DNA of 39,562 nucleotides from an uncultured Bacteroidota bacterium (GCA_937139485.1 CAKZQD010000096.1:1-39562), one strand, 5' to 3'; shown: positions 18,289 to 27,389, numbered from the stretch's first letter. Notes: a model not told the origin generated them from the letters alone. Made by a program: numbers and translations.

Positions 18289-19790
18289 AATTTTACAATT
18301 CCATAATATCTTACATTATAAAAAGGAGAAATCACCAAATAGATTTCTTTAAAAAATACCCTTTGGAAGTTCAAAAAGATTTGTTTCACGAACTTATTTA
18401 CAAAGCCAAAAATACCGTATGGGGAAAAGAGCACCAATATGCTAAAATAAAATCCATAGCAGATTTTAAAAATCAAGTTCCTATTCAAAACTATGATTCT
18501 TTAAAACCTTACATAGAAAAAGTAAGAGCTGGTGAACAAAATATATTATGGCATTCTGAAGTAAAATGGTTTGCACAATCATCTGGAACTACAGCTGGCA
18601 AATCAAAATTTATACCTGTAAGTAAAGAATCTTTAGAGCAATGCCATTTTAAAGGCGGAAAAGATTTAATGTCTATTTTTTTGAACCACTATCCAGAAAC
18701 CAACATCTTAGATGGTAAAAGCATGGTTCTTGGTGGCTCTTCAAATATAAGTTCTTACCGAGCAAAATCTTTTTATGGAGATCTGTCTGCTGTTATTATA
18801 GAAAACTTACCTTTTTGGTTTAATTTGGTAAAAACACCTTCAAAAGAAATAGCGCTTCACCCAAACTGGGAAGAAAAAATAGATAAAATGGCACAAATAG
18901 TTTCTAAAGAAAACGTAAGCAGTTTATCTGGCGTGCCTAGTTGGAATTTAATTTTATTGCAAAAAGTACTAGAAATTACTGGCAAAGAAAACATACTAGA
19001 AGTTTGGCCAAATTTAGAGTTATTTATTCACGGTGGTGTAAAATTTGAACCCTATAAAAAGCAATACGAAAAGCTAATTCCATCTTTAGACATGAAGTAT
19101 ATGGAAACCTATAATGCCTCTGAAGGTTTTTTTGGCATTCAGGACCAAACAAATTCTAAAGAAATGCTTTTAATGCTTGACTATGGCGTTTTCTATGAAT
19201 TTTTACCCTTGGAAGAACTTGGAAAAGAAAATCCTAAAACTGTACAACTAGAAGAAGTTGAAATAAATACAAATTATGCCATAATAATATCTACCAATGC
19301 TGGTTTGTGGCGTTATATGATTGGCGATACTATAAAATTTACTTCTTTAAAGCCTTTTAGAATAGTTTTGAGTGGAAGAACAAAATATTTTATAAATATT
19401 TTTGGAGAAGAACTTATTGAAGAAAATGCCAATAATGCTTTAAAAACTGCCTGCGACAAAACAAATGCTATATCTAATGAATATATGGTGGCTCCTATTT
19501 TTCCTAATGAAAATGGTAAAGGAGGACACGAATGGCTTATAGAATTTCAAAAAAAACCAAAAGATTTAGTTCTATTTACAAAAATACTAGACGAAGCATT
19601 ACAAGCAGAAAATTCTGATTATGAAGCAAAACGATTTCAGAATATGGCACTTCAATTACCAAAAATAAATATTGCAGAACCAGGCACTTTTTATAAATGG
19701 TTAAAAACTAAAGGTAAAATTGGAGGGCAACACAAAGTTCCCAAACTAAGCGACAAAAGAATTTACTTAGAAGAAATATTATCTATTTAA
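18285..19790 (+). CDS. GH3 auxin-responsive promoter family protein (acyl-adenylate/amido synthetase superfamily)
   Basis: WFAQSSGTTAGKSKFIPVS, VSSLSGVPSWNLILLQKVLE, YMETYNASEGFFGIQD, NAGLWRYMIGDTIKFTSL; 4-bp overlap with upstream gene. Confidence 0.92.
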   Translation: MKFYNSIISYIIKRRNHQIDFFKKYPLEVQKDLFHELIYKAKNTVWGKEHQYAKIKSIADFKNQVPIQNYDSLKPYIEKVRAGEQNILWHSEVKWFAQSSGTTAGKSKFIPVSKESLEQCHFKGGKDLMSIFLNHYPETNILDGKSMVLGGSSNISSYRAKSFYGDLSAVIIENLPFWFNLVKTPSKEIALHPNWEEKIDKMAQIVSKENVSSLSGVPSWNLILLQKVLEITGKENILEVWPNLELFIHGGVKFEPYKKQYEKLIPSLDMKYMETYNASEGFFGIQDQTNSKEMLLMLDYGVFYEFLPLEELGKENPKTVQLEEVEINTNYAIIISTNAGLWRYMIGDTIKFTSLKPFRIVLSGRTKYFINIFGEELIEENANNALKTACDKTNAISNEYMVAPIFPNENGKGGHEWLIEFQKKPKDLVLFTKILDEALQAENSDYEAKRFQNMALQLPKINIAEPGTFYKWLKTKGKIGGQHKVPKLSDKRIYLEEILSI

Positions 19791-19805
19791 AGCTGCTATT
19801 TTGTT

Positions 19806-19813
19806 TACATTTG
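19806..19813 (+). promoter_or_regulatory. -7 element TACATTTG before the EamA transporter gene
   Basis: TAnnTTTG, 9 nt from ATG 19823. Confidence 0.5.
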
Positions 19814-19822
19814 CAGGCTTAA

Positions 19823-20740
19823 ATGCTCGAAAGATTTAAACCACATATAGCAATATTTTTGGCAAATGCACTTTACGGTGCAAATTATACTATTGCCAAA
19901 ACAGTAATGCCAGAATTTATGAAACCATTTGCATTTATTTTTATGCGTGTTTCTGGTGCCTTGGCTATATTTATAATGCTTCAGTTTTTTGTTACTAGAG
20001 AAAAAATTGCTCCAAAAGATTTTATCCGTTTATTTTTCTGTGGTGTGTTTGGTGTGGCTATAAACCAGTTGATGTTTTTCAAAGGTTTAAACTTAACCGT
20101 GCCTATAAACGCATCATTAATAATGATTACTACACCAATTATAGTAATGACATTCTCAGCCATATTTTTGAATGAAAAATTGGCTTGGTATAAAATTTTG
20201 GGTCTTATTCTTGGTTTAACTGGTGCATTTTTTATAGTTGGCAGTACTAATATGAACTTTAGTTCTGAAACTGCAACAGGAGATTTATTTGTATTTATAA
20301 ATGCCGTTTCTTATGCTGTATATTTAATTTTAGTAAAACCATTGATGCTAAAATACAAACCGCTTACCGTCATGAAATGGGTATTTATGTTTGGTTTTAT
20401 TCCCGTTTTTCTATTTAGTTTTAGAGAATTTCAAGCGGTAAATTTTGATGCTTTTACCACAAACACTTGGCTTTCTGTAGTATTTGTAGTTTTTGGAGTA
20501 ACCGTTGGTGCTTATTTACTCAATATTTATGCACTAAGCAAAGTAAATCCATCAGTTGTGGGTGTTTATATATATTTGCAACCAATTTTAGCTATATTTT
20601 TTGCTTGGCTTTTAGTTAACGAAGTAAATTTAACTTTAGAAAAAGGACTTGCAGGTTCGCTTATATTTGTAGGCGTTTACTTAGTTTCTTTTGGTAAAAG
20701 ACATTTTGAAAAAAAGCTAACAAAATCATTAAAACAATAA
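19823..20740 (+). CDS. DMT/EamA family transporter
   Basis: About 10 TM segments; duplicated EamA halves (NALYGANYTIAK; ...NPSVVGVYIYLQPILAIFFAWLLVNE). Confidence 0.92.
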   Translation: MLERFKPHIAIFLANALYGANYTIAKTVMPEFMKPFAFIFMRVSGALAIFIMLQFFVTREKIAPKDFIRLFFCGVFGVAINQLMFFKGLNLTVPINASLIMITTPIIVMTFSAIFLNEKLAWYKILGLILGLTGAFFIVGSTNMNFSSETATGDLFVFINAVSYAVYLILVKPLMLKYKPLTVMKWVFMFGFIPVFLFSFREFQAVNFDAFTTNTWLSVVFVVFGVTVGAYLLNIYALSKVNPSVVGVYIYLQPILAIFFAWLLVNEVNLTLEKGLAGSLIFVGVYLVSFGKRHFEKKLTKSLKQ

Positions 20741-20744
20741 AAAT

Positions 20745-21620
20745 ATGATATACTCAATGACAGGTTTTGGCAGATCGTCTTTTTTAATAAAAGGTGCTGC
20801 TTATGCTGTAGAAATAAGAACTTTAAACAGCAAACAGCTCGATATGAATGTAAGAACTCCTTCTTTTTTACGAGAAAAAGAAATGGAAATACGTTCACTA
20901 GTTGGTGGAGTATTAAAAAGAGGAAAAATAGATATTTCTATTAGTTCAGAAAAAAAAGATGAAGCAACATCTTTTGTAATAAATGCCAAAGTTGTTTCCG
21001 ATTATAGAAAACAAATAGAAGCTTTGAATTTAAACTATTCTTTAGAAGGAAAAGATTATTTAGATAGTGTTTTAAAGTTACCAAACGTACTTCAAGCAGA
21101 AGAAATAGAGCTAGACGAATTTTCTTGGAAAGAAATAAAATCTGGAATTGAAAAAGCCATTGCCAACTTAAATGATTTTAGAATTCAAGAAGGAAATGCC
21201 TTGGAAAAGGATTTAAATGCTGGTGTAATTGCTATTCAAAATTTAGCCTTAAAGGTTGAAGAAAATGCACCACAAAGAATAGAAAAAGTAAAAAACAGAA
21301 TAGACGAAAACCTAAATAAAATAAAAGACAGAATAGAGCTAAACAGAGATCGTTTTGAACAAGAAATTATATTTTATGTAGAAAAAATGGACATCAATGA
21401 AGAATTGGTTCGTTTAAAAAACCACTGTTTATATTTTCAAGAAATAGTAGCTGAAGAAATAAATTTAAAAGGAAAAAAAATTGGTTTTATAGCTCAGGAA
21501 ATAGGTAGAGAAATAAATACGATAGGTTCTAAAGCCAATGATGCTAGTATTCAAAAACTAGTAGTGCAAATGAAAGACGAATTAGAAAAAATAAAAGAAC
21601 AAAGTTTTAATATACTGTAA
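20745..21620 (+). CDS. YicC family protein
   Basis: MIYSMTGFGRSSF N-terminus; C-terminal GKKIGFIAQEIGREINTIGSKANDASIQKLVVQMKDELEKIKEQSFNIL. Confidence 0.95.
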   Translation: MIYSMTGFGRSSFLIKGAAYAVEIRTLNSKQLDMNVRTPSFLREKEMEIRSLVGGVLKRGKIDISISSEKKDEATSFVINAKVVSDYRKQIEALNLNYSLEGKDYLDSVLKLPNVLQAEEIELDEFSWKEIKSGIEKAIANLNDFRIQEGNALEKDLNAGVIAIQNLALKVEENAPQRIEKVKNRIDENLNKIKDRIELNRDRFEQEIIFYVEKMDINEELVRLKNHCLYFQEIVAEEINLKGKKIGFIAQEIGREINTIGSKANDASIQKLVVQMKDELEKIKEQSFNIL

Positions 21621-22180
21621 TGAATAAAGCTATTGTAATAACAGCTCCTTCTGGAGCAGGAAAAACCACTTTAGTAAAAATGCTTTTAGAAACTAGAGAT
21701 GATTTATCTTTTTCTGTTTCTGCCTGTACCAGAAGCAAAAGAGCTAAAGAAATAGATGGAAAAGACTATTACTTTTTGAGTGTAGAAAAATTCAAGAAAA
21801 GAATAGAACAAAACGACTTTGTAGAATGGGAAGAAGTATATACCGATATGTTTTATGGTACTTTAAAACTAGAAATCGACAGAATTTGGGAAGCAAAAAA
21901 AGCCGTAATTTTTGATATAGACGTAAAAGGTGCTGTAAACATAAAAAAGCATCTAAAAGAACAAGTGCTTACCATTTTTATAAAACCGCCAAGTAAAGAA
22001 GAACTTTACAACAGACTAAAAGGTAGAGGCACAGAAACTGAAGAAACTATTAAAAAACGATACGATAGATCTGTTTTAGAACTAGAATTTGAAAAACGAT
22101 TTGACGCTGTAGTAGTTAATGATAATTTGCAGACTGCTTTTCAAGAATTGGAGGAGAAGGTTAATGATTTTTTGAAGTAA
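21620..22180 (+). CDS. gmk: guanylate kinase
   Basis: ITAPSGAGKTTLVKMLL, FSVSACTRSKRAKEIDGKDYYFLS, VFDIDVKGAVNIKK, IKPPSKEELYNRLKGRGTET. Confidence 0.96.
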   Translation: MNKAIVITAPSGAGKTTLVKMLLETRDDLSFSVSACTRSKRAKEIDGKDYYFLSVEKFKKRIEQNDFVEWEEVYTDMFYGTLKLEIDRIWEAKKAVIFDIDVKGAVNIKKHLKEQVLTIFIKPPSKEELYNRLKGRGTETEETIKKRYDRSVLELEFEKRFDAVVVNDNLQTAFQELEEKVNDFLK

Positions 22181-22271
22181 TTTGTTTCGTGAGGACACGA
22201 ACCAAGGTTTTAAGTTAATTCGTTTTTGAAGTAAATAAATTCCTTACTTTTGAACAACAACACACCTCTAA

Positions 22272-22287
22272 CTCCTCTCAAGAGGAG
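22272..22287. repeat. Short perfect palindrome ctcctct-ca-agaggag
   Basis: Directly read, 7-bp arms within the gmk-IS intergenic region. Confidence 0.6.
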
Positions 22288-22326
22288 AACATACTCGGTA
22301 TTGCTTTCGCACGAAAAAAAAACTTC

Positions 22327-22334
22327 GTGAAGAT
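22327..22334. repeat. Target-site duplication copy 1 (gtgaagat)
   Basis: Exact 8-bp match to 23760-23767, directly abutting the IS end. Confidence 0.92.
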
Positions 22335-22357
22335 GGGTCAGATAAAAAACAAGGGGA

Positions 22358-23203
22358 TTAGGCAAAAAGCTTCGAGAGTCTAAAGAGGAAAAAAGTAGGG
22401 TCTGAAACGCCTCTTAAATTAGCTCTAAAGAGTTTGATTTTAGCATTAAAAGACTCTGCATTAGCATTGGTATTTCTATATTTAAAAAAGTTTAAGATAT
22501 TGTCTAAATTGAGATAAATAGTGTGAGCGGTAGTAAAAAACTCATTAGATTCCATATGGATAGATTTTCCTATCCAATTAATGAATCTATCCTTAGCATT
22601 GACAATAGTTTTTTGGTCATAAATACTTCTAAGTTCCATTGCGTGTTTATACGCTATCTTTATTTGAGGGAATTCCTTGAATAATATTTGTGCTCTATGT
22701 TGTTGATTTTTTGTCCATCTATTTTCATTTTTGAATAGTAGATAACGACTTCTTGCTAATAGTTGTTTAGGTGTATCTCCATTGTCTAATACTTTAATAA
22801 AATAGGTGTTTCCATGTTCTTTAGCATTAGCAATTGCTTCGTTTTCTTTATCTATTTCATTCCACCTATTTTTTATCCGTATATGTTGCAGGGCTTCTAT
22901 TACAAGTTTTACTACATGAAATCTGTCTGTAACTATTTTTACATTAGGGAATACTGTTTTTATAGCCAATTCCATATTTTTTGCCATGTCTAATGTTACT
23001 TCTTTAACTATTTTTATTTTATCATTAGGTAATTTATGGAGAACATCAATAATATCTTTTGATTTTGCACCTTTTATAGAGGCTATTAAAGTTCCTTTTT
23101 TGCCTTTACCAGCCTTGTTTGTAATAAAGGTGTATAGTTCTCCTTGAGATAATGATACTTCATCAATGCTAATAAATGGACCGATATTTTCAGGGAAAAT
23201 CAT
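22358..23203 (-). CDS. ISAon1/ISL3-type transposase, catalytic DDE part (ORF B; frame open upstream to ~23347)
   Basis: ISIDEVSLSQGELYTFITN, DMAKNMELAIKTVFPNVKIVTDRFHVVKLV, NANAESFNAKIKLFRANLRGVSD. Confidence 0.92.
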   Translation of the reverse strand: MIFPENIGPFISIDEVSLSQGELYTFITNKAGKGKKGTLIASIKGAKSKDIIDVLHKLPNDKIKIVKEVTLDMAKNMELAIKTVFPNVKIVTDRFHVVKLVIEALQHIRIKNRWNEIDKENEAIANAKEHGNTYFIKVLDNGDTPKQLLARSRYLLFKNENRWTKNQQHRAQILFKEFPQIKIAYKHAMELRSIYDQKTIVNAKDRFINWIGKSIHMESNEFFTTAHTIYLNLDNILNFFKYRNTNANAESFNAKIKLFRANLRGVSDPTFFLFRLSKLFA

Positions 23204-23312
23204 ATACTCTTGAGCATGTTTTTTTTGCGCCCAAGTAGAAAAATTACTACTGTTATTTTTATAATGTCTTCTAAGTTTATTGGCTTTTATATTATAATAA
23301 CTGGCAATATTA

Positions 23313-23693
23313 CTAACGGTATCTTCTCGGGTCTCTACCTGTACCTTTTAAAAAATCTGAAAGCTCTTTTGTTAATTTAGATCCCTCAGCTATAAATGAA
23401 TAGTCACTTTTTATTTCTGTTTTATCTGTCTTTTTTCGCCATCGCCTCCGTCTTATCAATAGATATACTGCTTTTCCTCTTAGCGGAAAGTCTTGAATCG
23501 TTTTTTCATTCATAAACCCTTTTGACTCATAAGCTAATTTATCATACCCCAAGGGTAAACTATTTTTTTCATCTAATTTAATATGATAAATTTCTTTCTT
23601 TGTTGATATATCGCACAATATCAATATCTCTTTTGCGTCAAAATGATTTAATAATCTTTCTGGAAATAGCAACTCTAATAGGCTTGTTTTCAA
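23313..23693 (-). CDS. ISAon1-type transposase N-terminal region protein (ORF A)
   Basis: IQDFPLRGKAVYLLIRRRRWRKKTDKTEIKSDYSFIAEGSKLTKELSDFLKGTGRDPRRYR; overlaps ORF B frame by ~35 nt. Confidence 0.88.
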   Translation of the reverse strand: MKTSLLELLFPERLLNHFDAKEILILCDISTKKEIYHIKLDEKNSLPLGYDKLAYESKGFMNEKTIQDFPLRGKAVYLLIRRRRWRKKTDKTEIKSDYSFIAEGSKLTKELSDFLKGTGRDPRRYR

Positions 23694-23759
23694 GGTCGGT
23701 TTTTTTTAACCCGAAAGTAAACTTTTTATTTATATCTCCCCAACTATTTTACTTGACCC

Positions 23760-23767
23760 GTGAAGAT
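23760..23767. repeat. Target-site duplication copy 2 (gtgaagat)
   Basis: Exact copy of 22327-22334. Confidence 0.92.
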
Positions 23768-23857
23768 TCACGAAGCTTTTTTATAATATTTTTTAGTATG
23801 TATTTATAATCAAATTTAAACAGACTGAATACTCTAGACTGTAAACTGAATACTAAA

Positions 23858-24202
23858 TCAATTCATTCCGGGACTAGAAGTAACTAGTTTTACTTTCAAA
23901 TCTGGAAATGAGTTTACAATTTGAACTTTTAGCGTTGCACCAGAACTTACTTCTTGCCATTTGCCACAAGACGTAGCACCAGAAGTCACCATTTGTACTT
24001 TTATATCGGCATGAGAGTCTACATACTGAATTTTAACATCAGGGTGAGAGCTTACAAACTGAATTTTGCCATAAAGTTTTTTTCCTTTAAAATCGCAACT
24101 TGCAGGTGCAGCCATAGCCATTTTTACTTCTTTTTTTAAAGTAAAACTAGACAATGCAATAACAGCAAAAAATAATGTTGTTAAAAATAAAATTCTTTTC
24201 AT
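23858..24202 (-). CDS. Small secreted protein with 11-residue repeats (DUF6150-like)
   Basis: Signal peptide then KIQFVSSHPDV/KIQYVDSHADI/KVQMVTSGAT...KVQIVNSFPDL/KVKLVTSSPGMN. Confidence 0.8.
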   Translation of the reverse strand: MKRILFLTTLFFAVIALSSFTLKKEVKMAMAAPASCDFKGKKLYGKIQFVSSHPDVKIQYVDSHADIKVQMVTSGATSCGKWQEVSSGATLKVQIVNSFPDLKVKLVTSSPGMN

Positions 24203-24224
24203 AGTTAGTGGTTTCTAATTGTTT

Positions 24225-24626
24225 TTAAGCCACCGGGTTAAGTGTAATGCTAAAAACAACGTAAGTATTTAATTCTCTATTATAATAAAATTTATCAAGT
24301 GCTTCATAAATATTTTTTGCTCTAAAATAAGAGGTATGTAAATTAGCTTCTCCATTTTTTATCCATTGCACAGTATAATGATTTTCTTCTTTATTGTTTA
24401 TCAATACATACTCAAGCATCTTTTTTAAAGTTTCTAGTTTATCTATACCTTTTTCGGTATGGTATAAAAAAGACTGCTCGTGCCTTGGATTTATGGTTAT
24501 CAAATCCAATTTTACTACATTATCTATATTCGTAAAGTCAAAAATTACATTTTCTGAAGCCAAACCTAATTTTTCGGCAATTTCTTTTTGCAATTTTGCA
24601 ATATTCACATTTACATCTTTTGTCAT
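24225..24626 (-). CDS. hypothetical protein (133 aa)
   Basis: Uninterrupted ORF with normal codon usage; no family recognised. Confidence 0.7.
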   Translation of the reverse strand: MTKDVNVNIAKLQKEIAEKLGLASENVIFDFTNIDNVVKLDLITINPRHEQSFLYHTEKGIDKLETLKKMLEYVLINNKEENHYTVQWIKNGEANLHTSYFRAKNIYEALDKFYYNRELNTYVVFSITLNPVA

Positions 24627-24646
24627 TTCAACTGTTTTTTAAAGGC

Positions 24647-25231
24647 TTAAATCGATTTTGAAATTTTATCTACAATACCGTACTTCAAAGCTTCTTCGGC
24701 ATTCATCCAATAATCTCTATCAAAGTCTTTCATAATATCTTCATACTTTTTCCCACAGTTGTCTGCCAAAATATGTGCACTTTTTTGTTTTATTAGTAGC
24801 AATTGTTGTGCCGAAATTTCAATATCTGTAGCTTGTCCCTGAATTCCACCTACACTTGGTTGGTGAATCATAACTCTTGCATTAGGCCAAATTTCTCTTT
24901 TTCCTTTTTCGCCAGCTGCCAAAAGTATAGAACCCATACTTGCTGCCATTCCCATACATACTGTTTTTACTGGGCTTGTAATCATATTCATTACATCCAT
25001 CATTAGTAAACCATGCGTAACTACGCCACCTGGACTATTTATATAAAAAGTAATTTCTTCACCAGGTTTATCTGCTTCTAAATACAATAATTGATTACAA
25101 ACTTTTTCTGCAGATTTTTGGTCTACGCCACCCCAAAGAAAAACTTTTCGTTGTTCAATAAATTTTTCATCAAACTTATATCCTTTCTTTTCGTCTTTTT
25201 TTTCTTCGTCTTTTGCCTTCTTCTTAGCCAT
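24647..25231 (-). CDS. ClpP family (ATP-dependent Clp protease proteolytic subunit-like) serine peptidase
   Basis: FYINSPGGVVTHGLLMMDVM, CMGMAASMGSILLAAGEKGKR (Ser), ARVMIHQPSVGG (His), DFDRDYWMNAEEALKYGIVDKI. Confidence 0.93.
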   Translation of the reverse strand: MAKKKAKDEEKKDEKKGYKFDEKFIEQRKVFLWGGVDQKSAEKVCNQLLYLEADKPGEEITFYINSPGGVVTHGLLMMDVMNMITSPVKTVCMGMAASMGSILLAAGEKGKREIWPNARVMIHQPSVGGIQGQATDIEISAQQLLLIKQKSAHILADNCGKKYEDIMKDFDRDYWMNAEEALKYGIVDKISKSI

Positions 25232-25374
25232 AATTTTGTACTTTAAGTATTAACGCTCAAAAGTACTTATTTTAAACAAAAAAGTGCAATTAGCTTTTGT
25301 TAAATTAAATTTTGGTTCTTTTATTTCACAATTTCGAAAAACTCTAATTGAAAAAATAACACAGATTTTTAAAT

Positions 25375-25382
25375 TATATTTG
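25375..25382 (+). promoter_or_regulatory. -7 element TATATTTG before the membrane protein gene
   Basis: TAnnTTTG, 4 nt from ATG 25387. Confidence 0.5.
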
Positions 25383-25386
25383 TGTT

Positions 25387-26265
25387 ATGAAAAAAATAAA
25401 TGTTTTTTATCAAGAGCCTTTATCTGAATCTTTGAAATCAATAGCTTTAGTATTAATATTTATAACAATTTGGTCTTTATTCTTTAGCTATGCTTATGCA
25501 TTATTCATTGCTTACTCACCTTTAATTTATATAAACTTTATTGCTTGCTTTGCATTTGGAATTTCTATAGCTTATGGTGTGAAAATTGCTACGAGTTTAT
25601 TGCCAATTTTTAAAAGCAAAACAGCTTTTAAAATAGCTATAATTGCTTCAATGTTAAGTGTATATTTTTCTTGGGCTTTTTACATGCTACAATTTGTATC
25701 AGAAAGCACAATGTTGCATAATAATACTTTAGAATATTTATACATTTTCAATCCTATAAATTGGCTTAATACATTATTAGAAATTAATAATTTTGGCTTA
25801 TGGTCTTTATTTGGAGCAAACTTTACAGGTACTGTCTTATGGCTTATTTGGCTAGTAGAAGCTGCAATAATTACATCTTTAGCTATTGGTTTAAATTTTG
25901 AATCTAATCTTGTTTTATATTCAAAAATGCTTAATAAAAAATACCAAAATTTTATCTTAGATAAAGATTTTAAGCCCATGTATGCAACAGAAGAATTCAA
26001 AAAAGATTTATTTGAAAACTGTATAGAAACTATTAAAAACTTAGAATTTGGTGGAGCGAGTTACTATGCCGAAATTTCTATTTTCTTCTTAGAAAGAGAA
26101 GAGAAACAATATTTAAGCATAGAAAATATAACTTCAATTAACAGTCAATCAAAAAGCCGAAAAAAAGTAATCACACATTTACAAATTTCAACTAAAGAAG
26201 CTCAAATGTTGATGCAAATGTTTAAGACAAGAAAACAATCTTTAATAGAATCTTTCCGTTTCTAA
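25387..26265 (+). CDS. hypothetical multi-pass membrane protein
   Basis: Several hydrophobic segments and a soluble C-terminal region; no family recognised. Confidence 0.75.
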   Translation: MKKINVFYQEPLSESLKSIALVLIFITIWSLFFSYAYALFIAYSPLIYINFIACFAFGISIAYGVKIATSLLPIFKSKTAFKIAIIASMLSVYFSWAFYMLQFVSESTMLHNNTLEYLYIFNPINWLNTLLEINNFGLWSLFGANFTGTVLWLIWLVEAAIITSLAIGLNFESNLVLYSKMLNKKYQNFILDKDFKPMYATEEFKKDLFENCIETIKNLEFGGASYYAEISIFFLEREEKQYLSIENITSINSQSKSRKKVITHLQISTKEAQMLMQMFKTRKQSLIESFRF

Positions 26266-27389
26266 AAAGCAATCCCAAAATTCATTTCAACATATTGCGC
26301 TGTAAAATAGTGCGTTTTCATATTGATACCTAAAAATGGTTTGTGTTTTTGTTTTCCAAAACCTGGAAAATAATACGTAATACCTGGTTTTGCCCAAATG
26401 GGTGCATTGCCTAAAGTTGGGTTGTGAATGTATGCGCCTACAATAAAACTCAACCCTACTCTACCAAGCATCATTTCATAGCCCAAATACGCAGACCAAT
26501 CCATTGCTCTAAAAGTTTGATCTTTGTCTTCGTCAATTTGTCGGTTTACTAAAAAATCGTATTCATACTGCTCAAAAGAAACTATTGCACCAGCCAACAA
26601 TTTATTAGCATAACCAAAATACCTTCCATATTGCAAGGCAAAAGAATATGCAGGATAATTTGCTCCTCTAGCAAATTTCTGATTCACACCTAAACCAAAC
26701 TTAAAAGTATATTCGTTCTTCTTTTGAAAGATAGTTTTATCTTGTTCTACAATGTATTCTCTTTCAAAATATTTTGGTTTGTAAATTACACCCAAATTTC
26801 CACTAGGAATATTTATACCCAAATTTGGAGCCTGAACACTAGAATTGGAATAATGCATAAAAGTTGCACCAAACTGTAAATCTACTTCTTTGGTTAAATG
26901 AAAATCTACTCCTATTCTAAACTGAACCACAGTATTTAGTCTAGAACCAATTACATTATTTATAGGATTTTTTATAGGATCATAAACCTGTGTAAGATAA
27001 GCCAAGCCACCAGCCAATTTTGCATGAAAATCTACAACTTTGCTTCTTGTAATATAATATTTTACAAAAGGAGCAAAACCATAAGCACTTCCAAGAGTAG
27101 CTTCGTTTCCAAAATGTGTCTGAATATATGAAACACCTATTTCTGGATAATTAAACGCACGATGCCAGTTTTTGTTTCCAAAAGTTTTATAACTCGCATT
27201 TAATTCAAAACCATAAGTCAAAGCAGGTATTTCAGGCTGAAACCTTTTGGTGTGTTTCAAAATTTTACTTGCAAAGCCATTCACTTCAAAAGACCATTTA
27301 TAACCACTTTTTGGTAAATTCTTTTTACCTTGGCAAAATATATTGCTAGCTGTACTAAAGCAAAAGATAAAAATTAAGATTTTTTTCAT
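26262..27389 (-). CDS. acyloxyacyl hydrolase / lipid A deacylase PagL-like outer membrane protein
   Basis: Signal peptide from MKKILIFIFCFSTASNIFCQ (better start than 27413); beta-barrel with FMHYSNSSVQAPNLGIN (His-Ser motif). Confidence 0.85.
   Translation of the reverse strand: MKKILIFIFCFSTASNIFCQGKKNLPKSGYKWSFEVNGFASKILKHTKRFQPEIPALTYGFELNASYKTFGNKNWHRAFNYPEIGVSYIQTHFGNEATLGSAYGFAPFVKYYITRSKVVDFHAKLAGGLAYLTQVYDPIKNPINNVIGSRLNTVVQFRIGVDFHLTKEVDLQFGATFMHYSNSSVQAPNLGINIPSGNLGVIYKPKYFEREYIVEQDKTIFQKKNEYTFKFGLGVNQKFARGANYPAYSFALQYGRYFGYANKLLAGAIVSFEQYEYDFLVNRQIDEDKDQTFRAMDWSAYLGYEMMLGRVGLSFIVGAYIHNPTLGNAPIWAKPGITYYFPGFGKQKHKPFLGINMKTHYFTAQYVEMNFGIAF

Larger units (their letters stand above)
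22335..23759 (-). mobile_element. ISAon1/ISL3-like insertion sequence, ~1425 bp
   Basis: Two overlapping minus-strand transposase ORFs, imperfect terminal IRs (gggtcagataaaaaacaaggggat / gggtcaagtaaaatagttggggag), exact 8-bp TSD. Confidence 0.92.

Noticed and set aside
18033-18488. Minus-strand ORF, 151 aa
   Set aside because: Antisense to the epimerase/GH3 junction; composition typical of AT-rich shadow ORFs.
22184-22200. ttcgtg-agga-cacgaa hairpin directly after gmk as the main terminator
   Set aside because: Stem is only 6 bp and is not followed by a T run; the IS-split hairpin is the better terminator.
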